A model generated the notes under the pieces. That model made no database searches. It saw nothing but the letters and a program-made list of their open reading frames with translations, and was not told the DNA's origin. The translations under genes and the position numbers were made by a program. From contig NW_020312902.1 of the NCBI RefSeq assembly GCF_003265705.1, forward strand, positions 13,316,669 through 13,380,668: a DNA stretch of 64,000 bases, given 5' to 3'. Origin of the DNA: Callorhinus ursinus. Its lineage: Eukaryota; Chordata; Mammalia; Carnivora; Otariidae. Positions within the stretch are counted from its first letter, which is position 1. Each line of letters opens with the position of its first letter. Shown here in pieces: positions 47,191 to 59,321 of this stretch.

Positions 47191-48941
47191 TATGTAATTG
47201 ACTCCACAAGAACTACAGATTATTCAATAAGAAAATTAGCCAGGAGGTAAAAATCACAGACAAACGCAGAGGACAAATCTTAAATAAGAAAATGCTGAGA
47301 ATTACAGTGTTTCTTATACGGAAGGGTTCTGTTAATCAACTTCCTGAGGACTCCTATCAGACATTTCAGAGGAAGTAAGGAAGCCGCGACTCCCATGCCT
47401 TCCCTCCCATGCACACACAGAATACCTAAGAAGCAATTACATCGCAGAATGAAATAATAAACACAATCATATTAAGAGCACTTTGATTATTTCTCCCTAC
47501 TGCAATCTGGAAGCAATCGCCACCCGTGGCAGGCAGTAAAACCGCACACGTTTATTCCGGAGAATCAGACAGAAGGCCTTGGGGGCTGCAGACTCCCCAT
47601 TCTAACTGCGTTCAAGGAATCACCACTGCGCATTATAACAAGGTGTGTGTCCCTTGCGGAAACATTTCTCAGGGGGAGAAGACCGAAGCAATCTTACCTG
47701 GCCTCTAGAGGTCACAAGGCCAGAGGGAGAGGGGAAGTGGCTCATGGTCCCGTGACATACACACTGGATTAGAGGAAACAAGGAAAGAGAGAATGCAGAT
47801 GAAAGAATCAGACAACTTTAAAGCCTAAGAAGCATGGAGAGGAAAAGAGCCAATCAGCTTTTTTTTTTCTATTTTGCAACAGATGTTTCAGTTTCGGACC
47901 CAAATCTAATAGCAGTTGGTGTAGTAAAGATGAAATACTTGGAGGAAGAAAAAGAGAGAACTAAAAAGGAAAGGAGGAAGGGAGACAGGCTGGCAAAGGG
48001 AAGGTGAATCCCCAGTGCCTCCCTGTCCTTCCCTGTTTCCTCCCGCTCCCTTCTGCCCACAGGGACAGGCGGGCGGTGTCCTGGTGTCCCGTTGTCTCCC
48101 AGCCCTGCAGCCCCCTGCCTGCAGGCACTCCTCACAGGAAGGCAGGGGTAATCAGGCCCATCCTTCAAACATCTTCATTCTATTATTTCCATAATTGGCT
48201 TCTAACGTTCTGTTCGATAGATGTGGGGCCGACCAGACCGAGCGCTTGAACAGCTGCTCGGGCCATGGAGCTATTCTCTGTGCCATTGATCACAAAGACA
48301 AAAATCAATCCTGGCTAAGGAGAAAGAAGTTAAAAATAAATTGCTGGGATTGATTTCTGTTCAGACCTTCTGACTCCCAGTTTGGAAAGGTGGAGGGAAG
48401 AGTGGGCGCAGATCCACCCGTCACGAAATCATTTCATATGTCCCCATCTCAACAACAAAATCGGGAGGTATTTTACAGGCACATACACACGTGTGTGTGC
48501 ACACAAACACACAGGCACACATGAGCATAGTTTTCTCTTAATTTATGCTCTTATATTATTTTATTGTTGCCTCCTAATAACTATCAGAGATGAGAATCCA
48601 TGTGAAACTCCCATGGGAAGAGGACTGGGGTTTGTCTCGTTCACTACCAAAGCTGCGAATTAGGGCTCCGTCCTTTGTGGATAGCAGTAACTCCAAAAGT
48701 ACTTGTTAATGGATACAGAGTAAATTAATTACTGAAGTCCTTTCTTTGCTATGATCAGCTCTTACAATTATGTTTATTTCTTCATTGATGGATCACAGCA
48801 TGTAATTATTTTTCTTCTTCATTGTTCTGCATATGTATGATCTCTCTCTCACTAGACTAACCCCCCCCCATGGCAGGAACCTTTACTTTTTTGCTTTTTA
48901 ATTTTTCATCTATTGCACTATCTCCACCTTGTGCCCAGCCC

Positions 48942-48978
48942 CCCATCCAAGTACTAACCAGGCCCGACCCTGCTTAGC
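48942..48978 (-). pseudogene. 5S rRNA-derived fragment (37 nt)
   Basis: The minus strand reads GCTAAGCAGGGTCGGGCCTG then GTTAGTACTTGGATGGG, identical to my remembered positions 51-87 of vertebrate 5S rRNA. These cover box A, the intermediate element and the start of box C of the internal promoter. The flanks do not continue as 5S except for a weak resemblance on the 5' side (CCGAGG). At 37 of about 120 nt it cannot make a functional 5S RNA. It could be a retropseudogene remnant or part of a composite repeat. Confidence 0.75.
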
Positions 48979-51879
48979 CCTCGGCAGATGTATGTGAAAG
49001 GAAAGGAGGAAAGAATAGTTCAGCAACTCTCTTAAGGGATTAGCTACAACCTAAATATCTTTTGTTTTGTTTCTGACACTGAAGAAATAAGTTGGGAAAT
49101 ACTTCTGAATAACAGTCCCCTGCCCATCCATGTTTAACTAAATGGAGCATCCTGGAGAGTGAGTAGACTTGCAGAACGGTAGCGTTGGAAGGAAACTCTG
49201 GAGTCATACACCCCACTGCCTTGCAAACTGGATTCCATGGAGTTCAGGAATCCTACAGTGATGCCTTGGAGGTGTCCACAATGGGTGACGAAGAGGCTGA
49301 GTGTGTGGGAGACTTCAAACAGTCCCTCACGCTCCTTTAACTAGGTCCACTCCACCTATGTCTGTTTTGCAAAGGTGATGGCCCAGGGTCACTGAGTGAG
49401 TTAATGGTGAGACCAGACTTAAATCCAGGAATGCTGTACTGCCCGACCCCTGTCCCTCCACTGGCCTGCCCGGCACATCCTGTGGCACACTGTCTCTTGC
49501 TACGTAAGGGTCTCTTCCTTAGAACACTGGCTAGTCCTAAATTTAGATTCCTCAAGTCAATTCTCCACTTGGAGACCTAGCTTGGACCTTGCCCTCTCCA
49601 GAAAAGCATCCCTGATCATATCATGCCCTGTGGGTCTCCCTTACTCTGAGAAAAAGCCTAGCACTTTCTCAAGAGCTTTTGAACATTGCTCAGGGCAAGT
49701 GTCAGGCCATAGAGTCCTACCCCCTCACCTAGTCTGAAACAAAAAGAGGATAACAACATCTTCGGTCTCCTTTACCATTATATTCCCTTCTTTAGAATAA
49801 CAGGGACACATTAAGTGCTCAACAAATGTTTGTTGAATGGATGAATGAACAGAGGATCAATCCTTCTGGCTAAGACAGAACCTATCACAGCCGGAAGCAC
49901 ATAGTAGGTGCTCGATCAAATTAAGCTGATTGACCAGCCATGGGCTCTGCCACTATTACACTCTAAAAAGACTTTAGCTCTGACTGATCATGGGGGCTTT
50001 TAGAATCAGATTCTTAAAAGTTCCTTGCAGAAATCCAAAGCATTTGTTTACCCCATTAGCTAGCTAGAGAGTTAAAGGCAGAGCGATTAAAATTTTTAAA
50101 AGTGAAACTATTTATAGTTTCAGCTAATAGATCTGTATCCTAGTTAGAATGGTAATGGGGAGAGGAGTGGACTTAATAGTCTTCTTCTCAGTCCACAGAC
50201 CAACTGCCTTTATTATCAGCACTGTCGTTTTTACAATACAATTATCTTTAATAGGGGAAGGCCCCAGGAAAGGCATCCTCCTGGGAGCTTTGCTTAGAAG
50301 AGAGGGTGTGGGGAACTTATTGGGACTTGGAAGGGAAAGACAATGGGGAGACCCAGCTGGGTCATGATTCAGTAGCTCCTCTGCACCCAGGGATGGGACT
50401 CAAGAAAAGCTGTGCCCAGAAGCAAATGATGGAAACTGGGTAACTCAAGGCAAGAGGTACAAGGTAAGTGGGGAAAGCTGAAGAAAGTGGAGCTGGGGAT
50501 GGTAATGATGATTAACCATGCTGCCACTCACCCCCCTCTGCACCCTAGTGATGAGTGTTTGAATAATCCTCTAAGAGTATCTGAGGGCCCACTCTCAGAG
50601 GTGCGGGCATGATTACATTTTACTGAATCCCATTAAGCCCTCCTTGGGTTAATGGTGCAGAAAGTTTCTAATCTGAAACAAAACTGAAACAGATCCTGAC
50701 AAACAGTGCACTGAACAAGGAGGGAGTAAGCCTTCCCTGCCCCTGGTGTCCACCACGACGGGGGCAACAGCTGCCTCTTTTTCACTTTTACAGATCCAGA
50801 AAAGTTTCTGGGAAAACCAGCTATGCAGGGTTAATGTGAAGATCTTTAGATTGGGAAAATGAAATGAGAAACAGATTACTGTCCTCTTTTGCCATCCCTT
50901 ATGAGCCCAGGCAGCTCTGATGTCATATCCCGACCCTGCCATCCACTGAGCTCTAGGACAAAGGGGGATTCTCTAAACGTCTCTGAAATTCTCCATTAAA
51001 CACTAACGAGAATAATAACCATCACACCCAGATCCTATGAAGATTAAAGTAGAATAAAAAAATAAAATACACACTTAGCAGTCATACATTTGGCAGGGAA
51101 TAAATGTAAGACACCACAAATCAGTCGTGACAACCATTCTTTCAGCTGGCTGATGGGTGGGTAAAACTGGTGGTGAGGTTACATGGAAAGAGCATTCTCA
51201 TGCATCGCTGCTTTGAAAACAGGAAATTGCAGGTTTTCAAATCGTGGAAGAGACTGAGTGTGGCTGATCTCACTCTTTTGGGCTGAATTACAGAAACACT
51301 CATGGTCCCCCGGACAACAAACCGGCTTTCTAGACCAGAATGCACAGGCTGCATCTAATCATACAAGGCTCCTGGATAATTAAACATGACGAGTGCCACC
51401 CTTCCTATAAAATATACTGCACACAGCGTCCACGCCACTACTCTTCCTTCTCATGCCCATGGAGACACTACTAATTAACAGCAGCACTCTTTCCTACTGA
51501 ACCACAACAACACAGCCTTCTATGCAGCTATTACTAATTACCCAAAGGTGATACACAAAATGAAAACAATTTGACACCCAGGAGCCAGACATATCCCATT
51601 CATGTACTACCAGAAAAGCAAATACTTGTGTTATAATATGGGGCAGATGACAGAACAATTCTCTCAGAGTAAGGGGAAAGAGTCCTTGCTGTGCTGGCCT
51701 AGTGAGTAACAAGGACTGTAACTTCCATGGAGCTTCAGCAGATCTCTTGGGGAAAAACAAGTCTTCATCATTTATTAGGGGCGTGCACAGCAAAGCCCTG
51801 AATGGAGTAAAGAGATCACCAAGCCTAGAAGTTTGGTGGGCTTTCTATAAATAAATAGCCCCTCCTGGAGCCTCTGTGT

Positions 51880-52640
51880 CTCAGCAGGAGACACTAGGGA
51901 ATCATCAGCATGTGGATGGTAATTGATGCCATGTTGGAAGGATCAAAGAGATAGATGGGATTGCTCAGAGAGAGCAGAGAAAGGGAACCTACAAAAAGCT
52001 CGAGAACAGCCCATATTTAAAGGGTGGGCAGAGGAAGAGGCCCCGGTGTAGGAGAGGAAGAAGAAGATGCCAGAGAGGAAGGAGGAGAAGCTGAGGCACG
52101 CACTGTGAAAGGAGCAAAGCTGAGTGTGCTCAGGGAAGCACAGCAGGCAAGAGACCCCGGGGCTGCAGACGGGTCAACTAGGTGAATGATGGAGAGGTGT
52201 TGTCTGGATAGAATTCAAAGACATCGTTGATGAACTTGGCAGAAGTAATTTCAATGGAATGGACAAGGCAGAAGTCAGCCTCAAGTGGGTTAAAGAGAAG
52301 GAAATGAGAAAATGGGATAATAAATATGGACAGCTCTTAAGAAATCTGCTTGTGAACGCAAGATGGAATATTTATAGAGAGGAACATAGGGTTCAAAGGA
52401 AGTTTTGTTTTCTTTTTTTAATTTAAGGAGAGTAGATATTTTGAACATTTCAATACTGATGGGAAGTCTGAAATAAGAATGAATATGCTCAAGAGATAGG
52501 GGAAGAAGAATAATAGGTAAAGCCAGGTCCCTGAGAAGTGAGAAGGGATGGGATTGGGTGTTTGGATTAAGAAATTTTATATGGGCATGGAGATGATTCT
52601 TTCTACTTTTTTTGGATAGTTCAATCTATTCACAATACTG
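51880..52640. repeat. Ancient mammalian dispersed repeat, family not assigned
   Basis: This is a purine-rich stretch with ATTTCAATGGAATGGACAAG, AAGTGGGTTAAAGAGAAGGA and AGGTCCCTGAGAAGTGAGAA. It resembles the later part of the repeat family seen at 240-1230. Confidence 0.4.
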
Positions 52641-52879
52641 GATACACAGTAGGGGCTCAATAAATTTGAGAGTCTCTTAGTTTCCTTGAGTTGGGTTCCC
52701 TCTGCCTGGAAATATAGAGCCTGAGACAATGGCTGTTAACGCAGGTAGTTTTATTTTGTTTTGTTTTCGGTGGGGCGCTGTTTTGTTTGTGTTTGAGAAA
52801 TGATCCTAGGGAACAGAAGTGGCAGAACTAGAAAGTAGGAAACAAGGAGGGAGGAAAAGCAGTTAAAATCCCAAGGAGT

Positions 52880-52894
52880 ATATAAAAAAAAAAA
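52880..52894 (+). mobile_element. Tail-only retroinsertion (poly-A) with target-site duplication
   Basis: The 15-bp insert (ATATAAAA and more A) sits between identical 15-bp copies AAAATCCCAAGGAGT at 52865-52879 and 52895-52909. This is the pattern of an L1-mediated insertion that copied only the poly-A tail. Confidence 0.65.
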
Positions 52895-54077
52895 AAAATC
52901 CCAAGGAGTGTTACTGAACTGGTTATTACTATGAGTAATTGGGGCTCAGTCCCTCTGGGGACCCTATGAAGACCCATAGAGAATGGGGCTCCATATTGCC
53001 CTCCTGACAGGAGGAGAGGAGTATTTATCCACTGGCTCCCGACTCCTATCGGTCTAATTGGCCCAGAGGATTTTGCCACCTTTGTACTTCAAGGTTTGTA
53101 TCTCCACCAGGATGGCTAAGGGGTCTCTCGTGAGCATCCCATTTGGGGAGAAATCAGCCCAGAACAAAAAGCAGGAGGTTCACAGTGCAGCGGAGGAAAG
53201 GTGATGCTAGGTCACCTCTGCACACAGCTATCTGCTGAGCAAACACGAGCCAGAAGGACGTGAGGTAGCACCTCTTCAACACCAAGATCAACTAAACATC
53301 ATAACTTCCCAATCAGTTCACTAATTTGTGTTTATTCATGGAAGTATTTCAAATACCAGCAGTAACTTTTACATCAAGCCACGGAAATCATTGCCTGTAT
53401 AGGAGACACATCCCAGCAACGTGCTATTTAAAGAACTTGCATTAGTGCTGGCTGTTGAAAACACCTCACTTAAGATTCTGAAAGTGCTTCAAGAATATTC
53501 ACCTGAAGATGTCTTTATTGAATTTCTTTTGAAGACTGTCTCTGCAACTCTTTCATTTTCCTTTAAACTCCTGTGTTGTAAATGTGTCCCTAATGATGAA
53601 ATTGCTATTTATTTAACATTCAAATCTCTCCCATTAAGGCCAAATTAACATCATTTAAAATATTGCCAAATAGTTTTTCTTTGAATAATCACACTCTATT
53701 AATTTCTGCCTCAGGGCTTTTTTTCTGTTATAAAGAGAACTATTCAGGATACAGTAGCCATGCCATAGAGGCTTTGCTACCTCCCACGCTGGTGCCTAAA
53801 CCAGGAACCTGAACCATCAACACCCAGGGGAGCTGGGGACCAACATGCTACAAGAAGGCACAAGAGTCTTAAAAGAGAATTAAACCCCAGAATATCTACA
53901 GTTACAAATCTATCATGAGAAGTTGGTTTCTTTGATAACTAGCACTATGGAAGGTATGTGGGAAGATTTTATCATGCACATATGTCGATACATGAGCTGA
54001 ATCCATGAATAATTACAAAATGAATTGGGGGAAAAGATTCAGAAATCTTTTCCATGACCGGCTTATAAAAACTCTTA

Positions 54078-54292
54078 TTTTTTTTTAAAAGGTACGTATG
54101 TATGTATGTATGTATGTATGTATATATTTGACAGAGAGAGAGAGTACAAGTAGGGGGAGCAGCAGAGGGAGAGGGAGAAGCAGGCTCTTTGCTGAGCAGG
54201 GAGCCCGATGCGGAACTCGATCCCAGGACCCTGGGATCATGACCTGACCCGAAGGCAGACACTTAACCAACTGAGCCACCCAGGTACCCCTG
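54078..54292 (-). mobile_element. Can-SINE (SINEC) with an expanded TATG tail
   Basis: This reverse-oriented SINEC has a tail that has become a (TATG)n microsatellite at 54096-54124. Target-site copies AAAACTCTTA lie at 54068-54077 and 54293-54302. The head ends CTGAGCCACCCAGGTACCCC. Only about 45 bp separate it from the next SINEC, which is in the opposite orientation. Confidence 0.93.
54096..54124. repeat. (TATG)n microsatellite in a SINEC tail
   Basis: About seven TATG units replacing the usual A-rich tail of the SINEC at 54078-54292. Confidence 0.92.
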
Positions 54293-54336
54293 AAAACTCT
54301 TAAAAGAGAATGTGCTTACACAGAAGTAGGGAGGCT

Positions 54337-54680
54337 GGGGGCATCTGGGTGGCTCAGTCGTTAAGCGTCTNNNNNNNNNNNNNNNNNNNNNNNNNNNNNN
54401 NNNNNNNNNNNNNNNNNNNNNNNNNNNNNNNNNNNNNNNNNNNNNNNNNNNNNNNNNNNNNNNNNNNNNNAAGTAGGGAGGCTGGGGGCATCTGGGTGGC
54501 TCAGTCGTTAAGCGTCTGCCTTCGGCTCAGGTCATGATCCCGGGGTCCTGGGATCGAGCCCCGCATCGGGCTCCCTGTTCGGCGGGAGGCCTGCTTCTCC
54601 CTCTCCCACTCCCCCTGCTTGTGTTCCTTCTCTCGCTTTGTCTCTCTTTGTCAAATAAATAAATAAAATCTTAAAAAAAA
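54337..54680 (+). mobile_element. Can-SINE (SINEC), young copy split by an assembly gap
   Basis: The first 34 bp of the SINE precede the run of N, and the complete element restarts after it. The right-hand copy matches the arctoid form closely and ends AATAAATAAATAAAATCTTA plus poly-A. Target-site copies AAGTAGGGAGGCT lie at 54324-54336 and 54681-54693. The 13 bp recurs a third time at 54471 because of the gap duplication. Confidence 0.92.
54371..54470. other. Assembly gap, exactly 100 N
   Basis: A run of exactly 100 N, the conventional length for a gap of unknown size. The 47 bases before it (54324-54370) are repeated identically straight after it (54471-54517), so the two contig ends probably overlap and no sequence is missing. 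Confidence 0.97.
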
Positions 54681-54714
54681 AAGTAGGGAGGCTAATTTTT
54701 GCATGTGGATTTAT

Positions 54715-54960
54715 CTCCTGATTCTAGCATTTGATAAGGCTCTTAGATAGAGCATTTCAAAGCCATTTCAGAGCGTTTCAAAGCCATTATTATCTCCCTT
54801 GATCCTCACAAAAACCTTTCAATTTAGGAAGGGCAAGGGGTGTCCTTCCATTCTACGGAGATGAGAAAATTAGGGTTCTCAAAGTCCAAGTGAGCAGCCC
54901 CGTGTTCCCCAGCTGGTAGGTGGCAGAACCCTGACTATAACCCCGAGTTCAGGGTCCTCT
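54715..54960 (+). repeat. MIR-like repeat with a small internal duplication
   Basis: CCTTGATCCTCACAAAAACC, GGAGATGAGAAAATTAGGGT and GGTAGGTGGCAGAACCCTGA follow MIR order. A 20-21-bp unit (GTTTCAAAGCCATT core) is doubled at about 54749-54790. Confidence 0.55.
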
Positions 54961-57799
54961 GCCCCACATCAGACCACCAGCTACTTGAATCATAAACTGC
55001 CTGAGGGCAGGGACAACGTCTTCTAGCCCTGCCATGCTCCACTGCACCTGGCATACTTCTAGGACCTCAAGAAATACCTGTTAACTAGCTACTAGTACTT
55101 ATTAGTTGCTAATACTTCTACAACACCTTTCAACTCCGAACAACAGCAACTTGTATCCAAATTACTGACTGGCTCCACTTACTGGAATTATCCCAGGACC
55201 CCTCTTCTGTATCCCATTGCTCCACCCACAGGATTCCTTGCTACAGAGGGGACTTCTCTTTTGCCCACATCGACACAACATTACCAGGAGTTCAAAGTTG
55301 GATCTACACACTGACACTGGTCTAGCTGTGGATGTTGAGAAGGATTTGGCAGAGTGGGGATGGCCTTCCCTTTGAATTTTCTGCTTTCTCCATGCCTCTG
55401 GAGTATTTTGTTCATATCTTAATTATGGATCTGTGTTTGTCTCTTGTGTTTTAGATATCTGTATCAGACCTGTTGTTGTTGTTTTTTTTTAATACAATTG
55501 TACTCACAATGAAACTCTATTCAGTGAGTGAATGAATCTTTATCACACTGAAGGCCATTTCATGTGCCGTGAAGAGGGGTGAGGCCAGGCTCTGTGTAGT
55601 TCAGTGAAGACACACAATTCTCTAAAGATGGCTTATTAGGGCTCTGTTCTTATTTCTTCATCACACTCCCTAATAGCCAGGGCATGAATCCTATCACTGA
55701 AGGGATTGTAAAGCTACCACTGCTGAACCACCTACTCTCCAGGATAATCACTAGAAAAGCTACTCCATAAGGAGAAAAGGCAGGATTTCCAACTTTCTTG
55801 GCTCAGAACATAGAAACCAACTTATCTGTATCCCCCCTGCCCCTACAGAGGAAAGCCAATTTCTCTTTTATCCATGTGGAACGGAGACATTTCAGGCAGA
55901 CACTTTCCCATTAAAACAAGGGCTCTTCTGGGAAGGATTAGCTCCTTTTGATTTCACTATGATACCCCAGGCCTGGGGCCCCCTGCACAGAAAAGGCATT
56001 GACAGATTAACAAATTTCGCAGTGTTCTGTACGTCTTCAGCTCAGCTGAAAGCAGGAGATCAAACACTAGGTCCCCTCAAGCAAAATCATCAAGATGACT
56101 ACCTTTACCTCTTTGTCAACAGAACAATAAAAGGAGAGGCAGAACCTTGGGGTCTCTCCTAAACTGTAGGAGCCATATGAGTAATATGTGGACCCTTCAA
56201 CCACATACAAGATACAGAGTCAAAATTCATCATGTTCAGAAAAAAGAAATAACTGGGCATGAGGAGCTTTCCTTTAGAAGGGCAAATTTTTTTGAGGTTT
56301 TTTTTTTTATGCAAAATGAATGTCATGGGAAGTTTATTATGAAGAGGTTCCCTGGGTTTTTGGTTATTTAAACTTTACTCTCAAACACATATACATTTGT
56401 GTATGACTCACTCATGGGTAAATAACTATGTCTTACACACATATGTATTATTTATTAATTTGCAGAGAAAGGAAATGGGACTGTGTGTCACCTGAATCCC
56501 TGGTGGTTCAGTTGTCCACACACAAAAACATCTGACCTTTGACCCAGGAAGCCAACGGTGCTACAGAAAGTCGGTGGTTTTCAAACATGTCTTAGCAGCA
56601 GATGGCTTTTGTTAAATGAAAAAGGTATTAAGAACCCTGACATGCAGAGCAAACAAAAGCTAAGTGACTCTATTTAAGGAGAGGTTAAGAGGGCCAGACA
56701 CCTTCTTCCATTTTTCGGTAGCTCCTGAGACAAGTTCCCTAACAATCAATGTAAAAACTGCCAAAAAACACATTTGGCAAAAAAGGCTGGAAAGACTGAG
56801 GGGATCGACTGGCATCCTTTTCTATAAGATTTTTCCTCAATTGTAGGTCTCTGATGGCACTAAAAATAAGGGATATCAATACTCCACAAAACCAGAAAAT
56901 TCAAGTGGATAAATCCCTTAAAATTATGAAAAACCAAAGCCACCAGAGCCCCTTTATGCCCACCCAGCTATTATTCAGCTGCTCAGACTGTAGGCAAAGA
57001 AGAAAATCAAGTGGCTCTACAATGTTTCCATTTAAAGGCCAAACTCTGGAGCCACTGCAAGCATCCTTCAGAAAATACAGTCCTCAGCGACCAGCTCTGC
57101 CGGAGCTTAGCGGAGCTCCTTGGAGATGTCACCCATGAGGGGTGGGCTGGACCTGAACCTTGACACACGACAGCTTCTTCTCTTGAGATCATTCTTTAGA
57201 AAACTGCTGGCAGGGGAGGGACATACTACCTACCAGGATGCCCTGATACTTTCCTTGCTCAGATATAAATCTGTGGGTCTAAACCCTGGAGGAGAAGCTA
57301 CTATTGGTCTGAGGATTTTCCACCCTCACAAAAGCCTTCTGAGGCAGCTTTATTTCAATGAACAGAATGAGGAATCCCTGCCTTTTCCTTGCTTCTGAGA
57401 TGGACATTAATCATTGCAGTACAAATCCGACCTTCTCCATAAAGCCTTTCCTGATCCCCATTTCAATTTTCAAAACTCAGACCCTCCAAAAAAGATTAAA
57501 AATTCACACTGATTTCAGAAATTTCTCTGCGATGGCTTCCAATAATTAAAAAAAAAAAGCAATAAGCAACAAGAAAAAATAAATAGGTCAAAGAAAGCAG
57601 CCACGTGATCACAAATGGCCAGCAGGAGAAAGGAAGAGTAATACCACACAGCTAACCACAGGGAGACTGCTACAATGGACAAAAAATTAGTTCTGAGCTT
57701 CTTAGCACTGTAAAGAGAGAAACATGAAGTTGCCCAGATTTCATGAAAGGAAACAGAAAAGGCTCACCTCACCCGGACAATCTCCTACTTGATTTTCCT

Positions 57800-58080
57800 G
57801 CCACTTCACTCCCTCCCACAACGACACCTGTCCTTGGATAAAGGTCCCAGTACATTATGTTCTCTCACTTTTTTAACTTTATGTCTGCCTCCGTTCTGCC
57901 TGGAATGCTCTTTCTCCTTCACCTACCTAACTGGTACTCCTAGTCTCCCTTGCCGGGAAGCTTGTACTAACCCTCCTCCCAAAGCTCTTCTTGCTTACTC
58001 CAAGAGCAACATGTGCTTTACACTAATACAGCTCTCATCACGCCACATTATAATTGTTTAGCTGTCTGTGTTCCCCACCG
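57800..58080 (+). repeat. L2 LINE 3' end
   Basis: TCTGCCTGGAATGCTCTTTC (57894 onward), then CTAACTGGTACTCC, CTCATCACGCCACATTATAA and TGTTTAGCTGTCTGTGTTCC follow the order of an L2 3' end. Plus strand, diverged. Confidence 0.75.
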
Positions 58081-58329
58081 GGCTGATTGTATTTTAATAT
58101 ATTTAAATGAATGAATATAAAAAGGGCACTGAATAGCATAATGGATAACTGTCGGACGGCAGTTTTATAAAAATGCGGAGACATTCTACATATGGTCATT
58201 TCTTATGCAGTGAACAATTGCCAATTACCCTAAGTTGTCTTATATTGTTAGTCCAAGAAACAAGATTCCCTTGCTTTAAAAAGATAACTAACTGCATTCC
58301 CTGAGAATAAGGATGGTGTCTTATCGTCT

Positions 58330-58960
58330 CAGTTCAGTTCAGTTCAACAAACATTTATTGAGTACCAGTCATTATGCTAAGTGCAGGAGAAACAATGATG
58401 GATAAGACATAGTCCTGTTCCTCTTAAAGTTTACAGACCTGGCTGGGGAGACATAATACATATGGGTAAGTAGTCAGCAAAGAAGTTTCGTGCAACCCCT
58501 ATTGAGGATGTCAGGGAAGACTTTCTACAAATAGCAATGCCTAAATTGAATCTAAGGATGATTTTATCTAGTAAAGGGACATTCCAAGCAGGTTTTTCAT
58601 GTAAGAAAGGCATGTTAGGCAACAAATGACATCGTGTGTGTATGGACACTGAACAGGTTTAGTGTTTATGGAAGGTTAAAATATAACAAGGGAGGTATAC
58701 AGTGAGCCACAATGGCTAAGGAATTCCCATGAGGGTGATGGAGTATGCAGGACCCAGATCATGGAGGACCTTGTAGGCAATGTTAAGGAAATTAGATTTT
58801 ATTTTTTTTATTTTTTTATTTTTTAGGAAATTAGATTTTAACCTATAAGTGATGAGTAGCCGCTAAAGGCAGGGACATTGATTTTTGTTTTAAATAAATT
58901 ACTTTGGAAGTCGCGCTGTGAATGGATTGGGGGTGGGGGTTGCAGGTCTAGGAACAAGAA
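58330..58960. repeat. Ancient mammalian dispersed repeat, family not assigned
   Basis: It begins with AACATTTATTGAGTACCAGT, then ATCATGGAGGACCTTGTAGG and AAATTACTTTGGAAGTCGCG, in the order of the family at 240-1230. A T-rich tail-only insertion interrupts it at 58802. Confidence 0.5.
58802..58824 (-). mobile_element. Tail-only retroinsertion (poly-T on plus strand) with target-site duplication
   Basis: The 23-bp T-rich insert (T7-A-T7-A-type) lies between identical 16-bp copies AGGAAATTAGATTTTA at 58786-58801 and 58825-58840. This is the signature of a retrotransposed A-rich tail on the minus strand without an element body. Confidence 0.65.
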
Positions 58961-59321
58961 AATCAGTTAGCGAGCTATTGCGACATTTCAGAAAATACAT
59001 GATAAAGGTTTGTAAATGGTTTTAAATAGCCAAGTAATAATGGTGCTTCCTTTTTCCTCTCATGAATCACCTTGGAGCAACAAGAAAAACAAGAAATAAA
59101 AGTACAAACTCTATACTCAATTAAAATATAACCCTGAAACACAATATATATGGAAAGGAAGCCAAATTCAGTGAAGAACAAACAGGTTACAGACAGGCAC
59201 CAGGGCAAAAATGCCTACATCTCTAAACCTTGGATCAAGCCAGAGAAATAGCATTCTCTAAAGATGACATTTCCCAAGGAGCAAAACTAACAATCTATTA
59301 TTTGGAACCAAGGGACTGTGG

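Larger units (their letters stand above)
43571..54300 (-). other. SORCS3: SORCS3 upstream intron, middle part
   Basis: This part holds an MST-like solo LTR (43575-43907), MIR-like pieces near 45055-45260, 46980-47190 and 49360-49460, an AT-rich tract at 45898-45962, a 5S-rRNA-derived 37-mer at 48942, an L2/MIR-type tail near 49800-49850, an unassigned ancient repeat at about 51880-52640, a tail-only insertion at 52880 and a SINEC at 54078. I recognised nothing in about 44000-45040, 47200-48850, 49900-51850 and 52920-54070. Confidence 0.6.

Noticed and set aside
47699..47760. Possible extra exon before a CAG|GTAAGA donor on the minus strand
   Set aside because: The open segment before the donor does not match any part of SORCS3 that I recall, and no convincing acceptor precedes it.
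53421..53648. Plus-strand open frame resembling a gene fragment (FKELALVLAVENTSL)
   Set aside because: No family recognised, no splice context, and it is in the SORCS3 intron on the opposite strand.
54310..54537. Open frame running through the N block
   Set aside because: It exists only because Ns are read as unknown residues; both sides are the same SINE head.
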